DNA of 50,614 bases, from contig JAJEIE010000003.1 of the NCBI GenBank assembly GCA_022827625.1, positions 1-50,614 on the forward strand, given 5' to 3'. The translations under genes were made by a program, and so were the position numbers. The notes beneath the pieces are model-generated. The model saw nothing but the letters and a program-made list of their open reading frames with translations. It did not search any database and was not told the origin of the DNA. The stretch comes from Candidatus Poribacteria bacterium (GTDB taxonomy: Bacteria; Poribacteria; WGA-4E; WGA-3G). Below, piece after piece: positions 34,425 to 43,772 of this stretch; the first letter of the stretch is position 1; each line of letters begins with the position of its first letter.

Positions 34425-35678
34425 TTAAAACGGCAGGAGGTTCCCTGCTGCGTCAAACGCAAACGGTTTCGTCTCACCGATGACCTCTAACCTTGAATGT
34501 AACTGCGCATCTTCAAGTAGTACCTCAGAGATGTCGAGTTCGGTTAATTGCAACGTACTCTCAACCCGAATGACCCGGGCATCTTCGGGTGCCGTCAGAC
34601 CGATAGTGTCGAGCGCGACCTCAATCGCTTCACGATCAGTGTCGTAATAGAACGGGATTTTCGACTTCTGTGGTCCGAGCGCGGTGATGCCGTTCATGTA
34701 GGTCGAGTGTCGGTCAATCTTATCTACGAGGCGTGTCGTTGTGAAATCGGCGAGTCCGATACCAGTGGCGTTGCCGTCGCTCTCTTCGGTGAGATCTCGG
34801 ACGAATATGCGGAGGATCGCGGGTTTCGCGGGTTCCGGCTCAAAGTTCTGCATCATCCTACCGATGACGTTTGTGTCCATACCGGTGCCGCTGATATTCT
34901 TGCCTGTCCAATCCACAATGAGCAGATCGAGTTCATCAAAGGGGAGTCGTCCCATCAGCGATTTCGCCTCAACGAGCAGTTCCCGTTCGGTCTGCAGGAG
35001 TTGCGCTGCGGGCATCGCGACTGCCTGAGCGGTATCTTCGTGTGCGTTCTCAATCAAACCCAAGCCGAAAGCGATCTTTCCGCTGTCAAGGATGAAGCCG
35101 CCGACCGCGGTGATGACGTGTTCAAAACCGTACTGAAAGAACGCACGGTGATAGAGATTCGCGCCCTGCTGTTTGCCGAGTCCGATAACCATCATCTTCA
35201 TCAAGCCGCTCTCAATGGAGCCGTTGAAATCTGTATGTGCCTTAATACGATTGAGAGGAATAACATGATCAGCCTCAGCGGCATACCGATCAAAGAAAAC
35301 CGGTAAACCGTCCGCCGTCTTGCCGAGTTCGACCACGTCCATCGTCGCCTTCACAGGCGCACCAACAGTCGCTTCTGTGATGCCGTAATGCTCTAATACG
35401 CTCCGTTGTCCTTCTGGGGTCGCTCCCCCGTGGCTCCCCATTGCCGGAACCACAAAAGGATGCGCACCGAGTGCTTTGAGATAATCAACAGTCGCCTTAA
35501 CCGCCGTAGCGACATTCGCGACCCCGCGACTGCCAGCAGTAATCGCAACAGTTTCACCCGGTTTGACGATGGTGGCGGCGTTAATCCGATCTAATTCGGC
35601 ATGAATCGCTGCAGGAAGGTCATCAAGAACAGGTACCTCAAACTGCTGTCGAATCCGTGTCATTTTTGGAAGTGCCAT
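34425..35678 (-). CDS. LarA-like protein (lactate racemase-type / DUF2088)
   Basis: The 417-residue protein is related to the nickel-pincer enzyme LarA. The N-terminal domain has TAGSRGVANVATAV and the block FVVPAMGSHGGATPEGQ, whose His matches the catalytic region of LarA. RIKAHTDFNGSIESGLMKMMVIGLGKQQGANLYH supplies the further His/Lys residues (AH, GLGK and YH) used for cofactor linkage and catalysis in LarA. The LarA homologues act on various 2-hydroxy acids, so lactate itself need not be the substrate. LarC in the same window supports a functional cofactor. SD AAGGACGG precedes ATG. The UbiA-type gene begins 29 bases after the stop. Confidence 0.83.
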   Translation of the reverse strand: MALPKMTRIRQQFEVPVLDDLPAAIHAELDRINAATIVKPGETVAITAGSRGVANVATAVKATVDYLKALGAHPFVVPAMGSHGGATPEGQRSVLEHYGITEATVGAPVKATMDVVELGKTADGLPVFFDRYAAEADHVIPLNRIKAHTDFNGSIESGLMKMMVIGLGKQQGANLYHRAFFQYGFEHVITAVGGFILDSGKIAFGLGLIENAHEDTAQAVAMPAAQLLQTERELLVEAKSLMGRLPFDELDLLIVDWTGKNISGTGMDTNVIGRMMQNFEPEPAKPAILRIFVRDLTEESDGNATGIGLADFTTTRLVDKIDRHSTYMNGITALGPQKSKIPFYYDTDREAIEVALDTIGLTAPEDARVIRVESTLQLTELDISEVLLEDAQLHSRLEVIGETKPFAFDAAGNLLPF

Positions 35679-35991
35679 GGATTTCCGTCCTTTATATTTT
35701 CACCTATAGGTGGTCTTAATACTTCTGCCTTGTGTGATTACAAATTTCGTCTTTATAGGCAATTTTATCAGAAAGGAGATACAGATTCAAGAAAAATATG
35801 GTAACCGAAAGTTATAGGAAGGACTACAGTGGGGAGGAGGCTTTCGCAGTTGAACCGAAAAGGAAATTAGCAGCAACATGAACAAGAGCGAAGACTGATA
35901 ATCTCATCAGTGAAATAGTTCTATCTTTTGCTGTGCGCGGATACATTCAAATGCGATCTGCTTACAGCATGAAAATAAAAAATTCCTACCA
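35679..35991. promoter_or_regulatory. Intergenic region with operator-like palindrome CACCTATAGGTG
   Basis: The perfect 12-base palindrome at 35701-35712 lies 22 bases upstream of the LarA-like start codon, where a regulator could bind. The rest, up to the end of the methyltransferase gene, shows no gene or repeat I can support. Confidence 0.4.
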
Positions 35992-37536
35992 TCAAAACAA
36001 CAAATTAGGATAATCCCCCTCGTCCTTTTCAAATGATAGAATTTTCTTAATCTTACCTGGCTGTGCCCAATTGCATTTCCCAGCACCATTGAGCTGCCGC
36101 AATAAAGTAGGTATCGCTGGATCCTCAAGTGCTGTTTTAATCCGCCGCGCCTCACGTTCAGTCCAGCAGGGAATGAATGCGTGCATCGCCTGATTGCCTT
36201 GCCACATCTGTCCTTCCACGCTGCTCAGCACGATTGGCTCAAAGCGGTCTTTCCCATAAGCCTCCCATATCACTTTGAAGGGTGCAAACGAGTAGGGACC
36301 GACACCCAGCAACGCCCACCAACTCCCTCTCTTTAGTGCAGTCCGAAGTAGCGTTCCCTTTCGCGCCTGTAAGACATTTTGGACGTTCTGAAGGTAATCT
36401 ATCAAAGCAGGATACTGTTCTATCTGACACCGTGTGAGCGGTTTTCCCGTCTGTTGATGGTAGGGTAGGAGGATCCACTTGTGGGGTGATACCCTCTGTT
36501 GTCGCCAAAGTTCCTTCGTTGCGAGTGGGTACAAAAACTGCTCGGGGAGATGTACTGGTTTTTGATCAAAGATAAAGACACTATTCGCACCGCACGTATT
36601 CACGCCTTGCCGAGGTTTTTGCTCTGGTGATAGCTTCACCTCAAGTGCTGCACCCACATTCAGTTCACCAAGGTCCCGCACAACTCGCCACGGATCGGTG
36701 GGATTTTCAAGAGGCAACGCCTTATGTTCTATCCACTGCTCGTCCACCTCTCTAAAATACGAAACAGGGAAATTTTGTCGCGTATCCCTCCGAAATCTCG
36801 CGCAGCAATACGATGTACCAACCCCCTCAAATACTTTCGTTGAGGTCCACTCATAGACGGTATCCACGGCAAAATCGCGATAGGCGTTAGGAACATCCCG
36901 TGAGTCCCTCACAAGATAGTCCCTAAAACCGCTATGCGCACCATCACCAAAAAAGAGAGATGTAGGAAGATAGAAATATCCTGTCCCATTCTTCTCAAGC
37001 AGCTTCCCTAAAACAACCTTTAACACCAATGCGGCGATGTCAATCCGTGAGGAACCCAAGAGTGTTTTCCGCCCATCTGGCACAAGACCTTCTTGAAGAA
37101 AAAAAGGTTTTACACGCTCTTTATACGCCTCAGGTAAATCTCCAAAGTTCGTCCACGGTGGATTTCCAATAAGAATGTCATATTTTCTTTCATGAGTTTC
37201 CGTGATAACATCTTGACAGAAAATTTGAGAATCGGGAAAGTCAATACCAAATTCCCGCTTGACATTCTCTCTAAAACACTCAAGGTATGAAGGAACCATC
37301 TCAATGAGTGTTAAGCGTGTTAAGCGTTCAGGGGTAATGGAAATTCCTTCTCGTCGCGCGATATGGAGCATAGCGAGTGGAAATGCTCCTTGTCCTGCTG
37401 TGGGTTCGCAGATATGTGCACCATCAAGCCATGCATCAAAAATGTTCCACTTGTTGATGATCCATTCCGCCCATTTCAGGGGTGTAAAAACCTGTCCGAT
37501 ATTAGCGTCTATTAAATGAGAAGTCTTGGTATCCAT
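35992..37536 (-). CDS. Type II N6-adenine DNA methyltransferase
   Basis: The 514-residue methyltransferase protects host DNA against the adjoining endonuclease. Motif X is NIGQVFTPLKWAEW (about 12-25), motif I HICEPTAGQGAFPLAM (about 41-56) binds S-adenosylmethionine, and motif IV is the catalytic NPPW in DILIGNPPWTNF (about 118-129). The order X-I-IV followed by a long C-terminal target recognition domain (about 280-490) is that of gamma-class, TaqI/Eco57I-like enzymes. The recognition sequence cannot be predicted. The start overlaps the endonuclease gene by 35 bases in another frame. Confidence 0.88.
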   Translation of the reverse strand: MDTKTSHLIDANIGQVFTPLKWAEWIINKWNIFDAWLDGAHICEPTAGQGAFPLAMLHIARREGISITPERLTRLTLIEMVPSYLECFRENVKREFGIDFPDSQIFCQDVITETHERKYDILIGNPPWTNFGDLPEAYKERVKPFFLQEGLVPDGRKTLLGSSRIDIAALVLKVVLGKLLEKNGTGYFYLPTSLFFGDGAHSGFRDYLVRDSRDVPNAYRDFAVDTVYEWTSTKVFEGVGTSYCCARFRRDTRQNFPVSYFREVDEQWIEHKALPLENPTDPWRVVRDLGELNVGAALEVKLSPEQKPRQGVNTCGANSVFIFDQKPVHLPEQFLYPLATKELWRQQRVSPHKWILLPYHQQTGKPLTRCQIEQYPALIDYLQNVQNVLQARKGTLLRTALKRGSWWALLGVGPYSFAPFKVIWEAYGKDRFEPIVLSSVEGQMWQGNQAMHAFIPCWTEREARRIKTALEDPAIPTLLRQLNGAGKCNWAQPGKIKKILSFEKDEGDYPNLLF

Positions 37537-38176
37537 TTTCTCTGAATGCCTCTAAAGATGCGATACGGTTTAAAGCTGTATGACTGACGCGGCGATAATG
37601 TTCACTAGCGAGATTTATAAACATATTGTAAAAATCGATAATGTCCCGATTCCAATCAATCTCGTCCCAAATTTCATCAATTGTGGAATTGAATCGAACT
37701 TGACCTGTGCCAAGATTTTCAATTCTGTACATATTAGATGGAAAAAAAATAAAAGGTACTACACGAATATACACAATATTACGTTTTCCACCCTGACCAG
37801 ATAATTTATTATGTCCTAACTCAGCAATAAGAAATACTCCACCATCGTTTGCAAGAAATTTCAACACATTATCCACAGAGCAAATTCCACCATCAGAGTA
37901 CGAAGTTGAATCTAGATCCTTTGTTTTAACATCAATTCCAACAATTTTGCCTTCAGACTGGAACGCAACATCATAGAGAGTCCGTTTTCCGGGACGTTCT
38001 AGCGGAATATGCCCAAGATCCAAACAGATTTGCTTCCAATTATCCACGATTCTTTTCTCAACCATCGCACCAAAAGCACGGGAGTCTTCGCGTGCTGCTA
38101 AGCCCGACGCTAATTCTTCAGAAAAGATTTCTGACAACTTCGCCTCTACTTGACTCGATACTTTTCTTAGATCCAT
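37502..38176 (-). CDS. Type II restriction endonuclease (PD-(D/E)XK-like)
   Basis: The 224-residue protein lies immediately upstream of, and overlaps, the methyltransferase gene. The core RTLYDVAFQSEGKIVGIDVKTKD (about 65-88) fits a PD-(D/E)XK nuclease with catalytic D...D-x-K, the second acid being Asp. An all-alpha N-terminal part and a C-terminal helix-rich part (DEIDWNRDIIDFYNMFINLASEHYRR) surround it. I cannot name the specificity family. The gene is visibly more AT-rich than the neighbours, as expected for an acquired restriction system. SD AAGGA lies seven bases before ATG. No separate control (C) protein is seen. Confidence 0.75.
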   Translation of the reverse strand: MDLRKVSSQVEAKLSEIFSEELASGLAAREDSRAFGAMVEKRIVDNWKQICLDLGHIPLERPGKRTLYDVAFQSEGKIVGIDVKTKDLDSTSYSDGGICSVDNVLKFLANDGGVFLIAELGHNKLSGQGGKRNIVYIRVVPFIFFPSNMYRIENLGTGQVRFNSTIDEIWDEIDWNRDIIDFYNMFINLASEHYRRVSHTALNRIASLEAFRENGYQDFSFNRR

Positions 38177-38346
38177 TGAAATTCCTTCTTGGAGATTTTG
38201 AGTTGATTTATTGTAACTTTATGGTATAGTAACCAAAAAATTACGAGAAAACATTAAATTAAAATAACTGAGTCTACAGTAATAAAGGACATCCTATCAT
38301 ATTCAAATATCATAGTCAACCCTTTCAGAAAGGTAAGAGACATAAT

Positions 38347-39276
38347 ATGACCCAAAAAACAGGCTTCGCCTACCACCCAGACTATCTCAACCACGACACG
38401 GGTCCAAATCACCCCGAACGTCCTGACCGATTGCGTGCAAGTCTATCAGCACTTCAGCAGAGCGACATCTGGGCGCAGCTACACCCCATCGAACCGACTC
38501 CAGCAAGCATAGCACAACTTCTCTACGCCCACGAACCTACTTATCCCGAATACATCAAGCAACACTGCGAGGCAGAGGTGCCGCTCACCTACGATACGAC
38601 TGTCGTGAAGGCTTCCTACGATATCGCCTTACTCTCAACAGGGGGCGTCCTCAATGCGGCAAATGCTGTCGCAACCGGAGCCGTCCAAAACGCTTTCGCT
38701 ATGGTGCGTCCACCCGGACACCACGCCACACCCAATCGGAGCATGGGGTTCTGTCTATTCAACAATATCGCCATCGCTGCCCGCTATCTCCAGCAGGAAC
38801 ACGGGGCAGGAAAAGTCGCAATTGTCGATTGGGATGTCCACCACGGCAACGGCACACAAGATATTTTCTACGAAGATGAATCCGTCTTCTTTTTCTCTAT
38901 CCACCAATCGCCGCTGTATCCGGGTACGGGTTCAAGTCGCGAGCGCGGTAGCGGAAAAGCACACGGCACGACGCTAAATGTGCCGATGCCTCCAGGGAGT
39001 GGAGATGACGAATACGCCACGGTCTTCACGGATGTCCTCATTCCTGCGTTACAAGCGTTCGCACCCGAATTCACATTAATCTCAGCGGGGTTTGACGCAC
39101 ACTACCTCGATCCACTCGCCGGAACGGAAGTGACTGCAACGGGATTTGCCACACTCACAGACCTAATTCTTACGTTTACCGAGGGACGCGTCGTCTCTGC
39201 ATTGGAAGGTGGCTATAGTTTGGAAGGGATATCCGAATCGGTTGGCGCCCATGTAGAAAGACTTTTTAACTATTAA
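38347..39276 (+). CDS. Histone deacetylase-like (AcuC/HDAC superfamily) hydrolase
   Basis: The 309-residue zinc amidohydrolase of the class II HDAC-like bacterial group removes acetyl or related acyl groups from lysine, polyamines or small amides. Visible are GFAYHPDYLNHDTGPNHPERPDRL at the N-terminus, the catalytic VRPPGHHAT (paired His), and the zinc ligands DWDVHHGNGTQ (Asp and His) and SAGFDAHYLDPL (Asp). An ALEGGYSLEGI loop near the C-terminus completes the pattern. All active-site residues appear intact. The gene faces ubiE and its stop codon lies inside a hairpin shared with that gene. The true substrate is unknown. Confidence 0.92.
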   Translation: MTQKTGFAYHPDYLNHDTGPNHPERPDRLRASLSALQQSDIWAQLHPIEPTPASIAQLLYAHEPTYPEYIKQHCEAEVPLTYDTTVVKASYDIALLSTGGVLNAANAVATGAVQNAFAMVRPPGHHATPNRSMGFCLFNNIAIAARYLQQEHGAGKVAIVDWDVHHGNGTQDIFYEDESVFFFSIHQSPLYPGTGSSRERGSGKAHGTTLNVPMPPGSGDDEYATVFTDVLIPALQAFAPEFTLISAGFDAHYLDPLAGTEVTATGFATLTDLILTFTEGRVVSALEGGYSLEGISESVGAHVERLFNY

Positions 39277-39294
39277 ATTCAGATTTAATAGTTA
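39267..39294. terminator. Bidirectional hairpin containing both convergent stop codons
   Basis: TAACTATTAAAT (39267-39278), loop TCAG, and ATTTAATAGTTA (39283-39294) form a perfect 12-base stem. The TAA of the deacetylase-like gene (39274-39276) and the TAA of ubiE (39287-39285) are both inside it. T-rich bases flank it on each side. Confidence 0.7.
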
Positions 39295-40007
39295 TTTAAA
39301 GACTTCTTCCCTACGTGAATAGCAACGATGCCGAAGGTTTTCCGATAAAACCGTACATCCGTTAACCCACACCGCTCCATAATATCCTTCAACGCATCGC
39401 AATCTGGAAACTTCATCACAGAACGCGGAAGATACCCGTACGCATCGTCCTCACTCCCAGAGATACGGTTTCCGATGAAGGGTAGAATCTTCGTAAAATA
39501 AAAATAGTAGAGACCCCGAAACAACGGGTTCACAGGTTGTGTAAACTCCAAGATAACGACCCTACCACCGGGTGCAGCAACGCGCGCCATCTCACGTATC
39601 CCCATCTCTAAATCCGAAACGTTCCGAATCCCGAAACCGACAGAAACAACGTCAAAGGTATCGTCCAAAAATGGAAGGATAAGGGTATCTGCTGCCAGGA
39701 AATTTGTAGTGCGGTTAGAAACCGCACCTACCGGTCGTTGAAGTTTCCGATCACCGATCACCAGCATCTCAAAGCAGAAATCCGAACCGATAACAAAGCC
39801 TTCTGCCGAAACTTTATCCGCATACGCGAGGGCAAGTTCACCCGTGCCGGTGCAGACATCCAACACCTTGCTCGTCGGTTCAACACTACTCGCTTTGACC
39901 GTCTCGCGACGCCAACTCCTGTCGCGTCTGAGACTTAACAGCGAGTTGAGGAAATCGTAGTGCCGTGCCACGGCTGAAAATAGATTTTGTATTTTTTTGT
40001 TACTCAA
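39285..40007 (-). CDS. ubiE: Demethylmenaquinone methyltransferase UbiE/MenG
   Basis: This 240-residue SAM-dependent methyltransferase makes the final C-methylation in menaquinone synthesis. The family N-terminus VARHYDFLNSLLSLRRDRSWRRE is followed by motif I KVLDVCTGTGELAL, GSDFCFEMLVIG, LPFLDDTFDVVSVGFGIRNV and EFTQPVNPLFRGLYYFYFTKILPFIG. Between motif II and LPF the segment RPVGAVSNRTTN is longer than usual. It is encoded by a GTAG-flanked hairpin repeat (39706-39731) that keeps the frame. The start is at 40007; the ribosome binding site is weak. Together with the UbiA-type gene it implies menaquinone as the respiratory quinone. Confidence 0.92.
   Translation of the reverse strand: MSNKKIQNLFSAVARHYDFLNSLLSLRRDRSWRRETVKASSVEPTSKVLDVCTGTGELALAYADKVSAEGFVIGSDFCFEMLVIGDRKLQRPVGAVSNRTTNFLAADTLILPFLDDTFDVVSVGFGIRNVSDLEMGIREMARVAAPGGRVVILEFTQPVNPLFRGLYYFYFTKILPFIGNRISGSEDDAYGYLPRSVMKFPDCDALKDIMERCGLTDVRFYRKTFGIVAIHVGKKSLNNY
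39706..39731 (-). repeat. Hairpin repeat inside the ubiE coding sequence
   Basis: GTAG precedes a stem GTGCGGTT aga AACCGCAC (39709-39727) that runs into CTAC (39728-39731). Size and flanks equal those of the intergenic variable-stem hairpins, but this one lies within ubiE and is translated in frame. Confidence 0.65.
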
Positions 40008-40038
40008 ATCTGGTCAAAGCCTCGGGGTTATGGCTGTC

Positions 40039-40190
40039 GGTTGTTAGTTGTCGGTTGTCGGTTAAGCACTTGGGAGATTATGCTCTCTGTGAATTCCACA
40101 AACCTTTTTGTAGAAAGAAACTGTGGAATTCAAGACAGACATAAAAACCAGAACGCTTAACCAATAACCATTAACCGAAAACCAACAACC
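40039..40190. repeat. Large word-built inverted repeat between pheT and ubiE
   Basis: The left arm (40039-40067), made of GGTTGT/CGGTT words ending GGTTAAGC, is the imperfect complement of the right arm (40155-40190), which starts GCTTAACC and ends CCAACAACC. Nested inside, TGAATTCCACA (40090-40100) pairs perfectly with TGTGGAATTCA (40122-40132). No coding capacity. Confidence 0.65.
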
Positions 40191-40196
40191 ATCAAG

Positions 40197-42593
40197 CTAC
40201 ATCCGTAATTCCGCGCCGAGTTCTTGATGGAGGCGTTCAACAACCCGCTCATGAAGCGCATTCACAGCCTTGTCCGTCAAAGTCTCGGCTGCAGAATGAT
40301 AAACGATAGTGTAGGCGAGACTCTTTTTGCCTTCAGGCACCTGCTCACCCTCATAAACATCAAACAGACGCACCGATTCTACCCATTCCCCGCCAGTCGT
40401 GTAGATAAGTTCTATAGGCATATCTGACAGGACGTTCTTATCCACAACAATAGCAAGATCGCGCTCAACTTTTGGGTAGATGGAGATCGGTTCAAAGCGT
40501 CTGGAAAACACAGCGGCACTCACCAATACCTCAAGGTCAAACTCAAAGAGATACGCCTTATAGGGTAGATCGTAATTTTCGAGCACCTCTGGATGCACCT
40601 CCCCGAAGGTACCGATCGTTGTATCCGCCAATAACACTTCCGCATTGCGACCTGGATGGAAGGTCGGCATGTCGGTTTTCTGCAGTGTGTATTCGGTAAT
40701 ACCGCAGACCTCAAGCATACCCTCCATGAGTCCCTTGATGTCGAAGAAATCGGGATCACGATAGAGATTGCCATAGACCCCACCGCCAATCTGCCCAGCG
40801 AGGACCCCCGCAACCCGTTCCGGTTCTTTCCGATTGCCATCTCGGACAAAAACGCTTCCGATCTCAAAGAGGGCGATAGCGTTGATTTGGTGATTCCGAT
40901 TATGCTGTGCGTTCTCAAGGAGCCCCGGGACGAGCGTTGTGCGGAGGACCGACATCTCTGGACTCAACGGATTTTGTAACCGTAAGGTCTCGCGCAACGG
41001 ACTGTCGGACGACAAACGGATTTTCTCAAAGCAGTTCGGATCGCAGAAACTATAGTTCACGGCTTCCATCATACCCGCAGCGAGCAGAAAACGTTTGATA
41101 CGCCTGCGGACCTCTACTTTCGGGTTCGGTGCTGGTACAGGGATGTCGCCTTTCGGCAACGCCGTCGGAATATTATCGTAACCGTAGACCCGCGCAATCT
41201 CTTCGATGAGATCAATCTCACGGGTAATGTCAGACCTGAACGTCGGCACGGTGATCTGATAGGCATTTTCAGATGTTTTCACATCAAAACCGAGACGCAT
41301 TAAAATCTGCGCCATCTCTGTTGCTTTCAGCGTAGTTCCCAATACGAAATTGACCCGATCCGGTCGAAGTTTAATTTGCGTTAAAGGTTGTTCTCCGGGA
41401 TAGACATCAACGACTCCTTTACAGACAGTCCCGTCTGCCAATTCAGCGATGAGTGCTGCTGCACGGTCAAGCGCAGTGAGGACCGCCCCTGGATCGGCAC
41501 CGCGTTCAAATCTGTAAGAGGCTTCTGTGTTCATCCCTAACGCCTTTGCGGTCGCACGAATACTCGAAGGATTAAAATAGGCACTCTCCAGTAGGACATC
41601 ACACGTTGTTTCCGTAATCTCGGAATCATACCCACCCATAACACCGGCAAGCGCGACAGGCTTCTTGGCATCGGCAATAACGAGCATATCAGCCGTGAGT
41701 TCACGATCAGTTTCGTCAAGTGTCGTTAACTGCTCACCTTCCACCGCACGCCGTACAACGATGCGATTCTCAGCGAGTTTGTGATAATCAAAGGCATGAA
41801 GCGGCTGCCCATATTCCATCAAAACGAAATTCGTAATATCAACAATGTTGTTGATAACGCCAATACCGACAGATTCAAGACGCTGTCGCAACCACGCTGG
41901 AGATTCTCCGATTTTAACACCTTGAATAACACGGGCAGCATAACGCGGACAGAGATCCGGAGCATCAATCGTTACCGAGGTGAGGCTTCGGATATCGGTT
42001 TCATTCTCCTGCAAATCGACAGCGGGTAGTTTTAAAGCATTCCCTGTCTCCGCACGGACCTCTCGGGCAACACCGATAAGACTCAGACAATCCGGACGGT
42101 TCGGGGTAATCTCGAGTTCAAACATCACATCGTCTAACCCCAAAGCCGCTACCAGAGATGTCCCAGGGGATATATCGGCAGCGAGTTCCATCAGACCGGC
42201 AGCCTCTTCAGAAAGTCCCAGCTCTTTCTCGGAGCAGAGCATGCCTTGCGAAACCTCACCGCGCAGTTTAGCAGCCTTGATTGTCAAACCGATAGGCAGC
42301 GTCACACCGACTGTAGCAACAGGTGCGAACATCCCTTCTCGGACATTCGGTGCCCCGCAGACAATCCGAAGTTCTTCTGCCTCACCAACCTCTACCTGAC
42401 AGAGAACGAGTTTATCGGCGTTCGGGTGCGGTCCTACAGCACTTACTTTGCCAACGACTACACCTTCCAATCCAGTACCGAGTTCTTTAACAGTCTCGAC
42501 CTCAATACCTAACATCGTTAGCCGATCAGCAAGTTCACTCGGAGAAAATTTAAAATCAATATAGTCTTTGAGCCAACTTAAGGTTACATTCAT
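40197..42593 (-). CDS. pheT: Phenylalanyl-tRNA synthetase beta subunit
   Basis: The 798-residue beta chain forms the alpha2-beta2 enzyme with PheS. The start at 42593 ([14 protein letters not shown]) matches the family; the longer frame to 42629 runs through a hairpin repeat. An EMAP/tRNA-binding domain (about 40-150) shows [23 protein letters not shown]. The B3/B4 editing domain has [18 protein letters not shown]. Then come the B5 domain, the catalytic-like core ([15 protein letters not shown]), and the C-terminal anticodon-binding FDX-ACB domain ([20 protein letters not shown]). Length is typical. No SD is seen, so it may depend on coupling to pheS 146 bases upstream. Confidence 0.96.
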   Translation of the reverse strand: MNVTLSWLKDYIDFKFSPSELADRLTMLGIEVETVKELGTGLEGVVVGKVSAVGPHPNADKLVLCQVEVGEAEELRIVCGAPNVREGMFAPVATVGVTLPIGLTIKAAKLRGEVSQGMLCSEKELGLSEEAAGLMELAADISPGTSLVAALGLDDVMFELEITPNRPDCLSLIGVAREVRAETGNALKLPAVDLQENETDIRSLTSVTIDAPDLCPRYAARVIQGVKIGESPAWLRQRLESVGIGVINNIVDITNFVLMEYGQPLHAFDYHKLAENRIVVRRAVEGEQLTTLDETDRELTADMLVIADAKKPVALAGVMGGYDSEITETTCDVLLESAYFNPSSIRATAKALGMNTEASYRFERGADPGAVLTALDRAAALIAELADGTVCKGVVDVYPGEQPLTQIKLRPDRVNFVLGTTLKATEMAQILMRLGFDVKTSENAYQITVPTFRSDITREIDLIEEIARVYGYDNIPTALPKGDIPVPAPNPKVEVRRRIKRFLLAAGMMEAVNYSFCDPNCFEKIRLSSDSPLRETLRLQNPLSPEMSVLRTTLVPGLLENAQHNRNHQINAIALFEIGSVFVRDGNRKEPERVAGVLAGQIGGGVYGNLYRDPDFFDIKGLMEGMLEVCGITEYTLQKTDMPTFHPGRNAEVLLADTTIGTFGEVHPEVLENYDLPYKAYLFEFDLEVLVSAAVFSRRFEPISIYPKVERDLAIVVDKNVLSDMPIELIYTTGGEWVESVRLFDVYEGEQVPEGKKSLAYTIVYHSAAETLTDKAVNALHERVVERLHQELGAELRM

Positions 42594-42615
42594 TTTTTTG
42601 TCTATTATGTCTGAG

Positions 42616-42739
42616 CGGGGTTTCCGCAACCCCGAACTAAAATTGTTAAAGAACCTCTATTCGGTCTAAAAGGTTGTTACTCGACTGAAAACCGCTGTGA
42701 AACGAAGTGGAACAGCGACCAGATTTAATAGTTAAAAAA
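42616..42739. repeat. Repeats between pheS and pheT
   Basis: Hairpin CGGGGTT tccgc AACCCCG spans 42616-42634. AATTGTTAA at 42641 and AGATTTAATAGTTAAAA at 42721-42737 resemble the arms of the covarying element and of the convergent hairpin at 39267. The pheS stop follows directly. Confidence 0.5.
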
Positions 42740-43756
42740 TTAAAATTGTCGTAGGAAACGCAGATCGTTCTCATAAAAAGTGCGAATATCGGGAATACGG
42801 AACAGGAGATTCGCAATCCGTTCCACGCCCATGCCGAAAGCAAACCCTGTAACCTCATCCGGGTCATAGTTTACGGCTTCAAACACCGCTGGGTCCACAG
42901 CACCGGCACCAAGGATCTCGATCCATCCCGTATTCCCACAACTCCGACATCCCTCTCCCTGACAGACAGTGCAAGAGATGTCTACCTCTGCACTCGGTTC
43001 CGTGAACGGAAAGAAATGCGGACGGAAACGCATCTGCGTCTGAGCCCCGAACATCTGCCGAGCGAAGGAGGTCAAAATCCCTTTGAGTTCGCTAAAAGTG
43101 GCGTGTCTATCAACGAGAAGTCCCTCTACTTGATGGAACATCGGTGTGTGTGAAACATCATAATCCACGCGATAGCATTTCCCCGGCACAATAATGCGGA
43201 CCGGTGGTTTCTGATTCTCCATTGCGCGGATCTGCACAGGGGATGTATGTGTCCGTAAGAGCTGTCCATCCGTCAGGTAAAAGGTATCGTGTAAGTCGCG
43301 GGCAGGATGATCCGCCGGTGTATTCAAGGCATCGAAGTTGTAATACTCCGTCTCCACATCCGGTCCCGTTACCACTTCAAACCCCATTTGTCCGAAAATC
43401 GCTTCAATCCGCTCTAATATCTGCATCACAGGATGCGCTTTCCCGTAAGCCGGTTTTCGTCCGGGGAGCGTGATGTCAATAGCCTCCGACTGGAGCTGCT
43501 GTTCCTGTTGCTGACGATGCAATCTCTCCGTTACGTCCTCAAACGCCTCTGTGAGTGTAGTTCGCACCTCATTCGCGAGTTTCCCAATTTCCGGACGCTC
43601 CTCCTTGGAAAGTTTACCCATGCCTTTCATAACATCCGTCAATTTTCCCCTACGTCCAAAATACGCAATCCTGAGCGACTCCAGCGCGTCAAGTGTTTCA
43701 ATTCCTTTTAAAGCCTGAAGTCCTTCTGTTTTTATTGCCTCTAATGCTGCTTTCAT
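42740..43756 (-). CDS. pheS: Phenylalanyl-tRNA synthetase alpha subunit
   Basis: The 338-residue catalytic subunit charges tRNA-Phe. The start at 43756 (MKAALEAIKTEGL) has AGGGG five bases upstream; an ATG 33 bases earlier lies in a repeat. An N-terminal coiled coil (1-85, with AYFGRRGKLTDVMKGMGKL) contacts tRNA. The class II core has GFEVVTGPDVETEYYNFDALNTPADHPARDLHDTFYL (motif 1-2 region), LLRTHTSPVQIRAM, RPHFFPFTEPSAEVD and the motif 3 GFAFGMGVERIANLLFRIPDIR. CTVCQGEGCRSCGNTGW is an added cysteine pair set, probably a zinc-type insertion known in some PheS. It is controlled by the T-box leader upstream. Confidence 0.96.
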   Translation of the reverse strand: MKAALEAIKTEGLQALKGIETLDALESLRIAYFGRRGKLTDVMKGMGKLSKEERPEIGKLANEVRTTLTEAFEDVTERLHRQQQEQQLQSEAIDITLPGRKPAYGKAHPVMQILERIEAIFGQMGFEVVTGPDVETEYYNFDALNTPADHPARDLHDTFYLTDGQLLRTHTSPVQIRAMENQKPPVRIIVPGKCYRVDYDVSHTPMFHQVEGLLVDRHATFSELKGILTSFARQMFGAQTQMRFRPHFFPFTEPSAEVDISCTVCQGEGCRSCGNTGWIEILGAGAVDPAVFEAVNYDPDEVTGFAFGMGVERIANLLFRIPDIRTFYENDLRFLRQF

Positions 43757-43772
43757 AATACCCCTATTTCTT

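Noticed and set aside
34548-35306. Open frame of 252 codons on the plus strand within the LarA-like gene
   Set aside because: Antisense shadow of a conserved gene; the sequence shows no family resemblance and no ribosome binding site.
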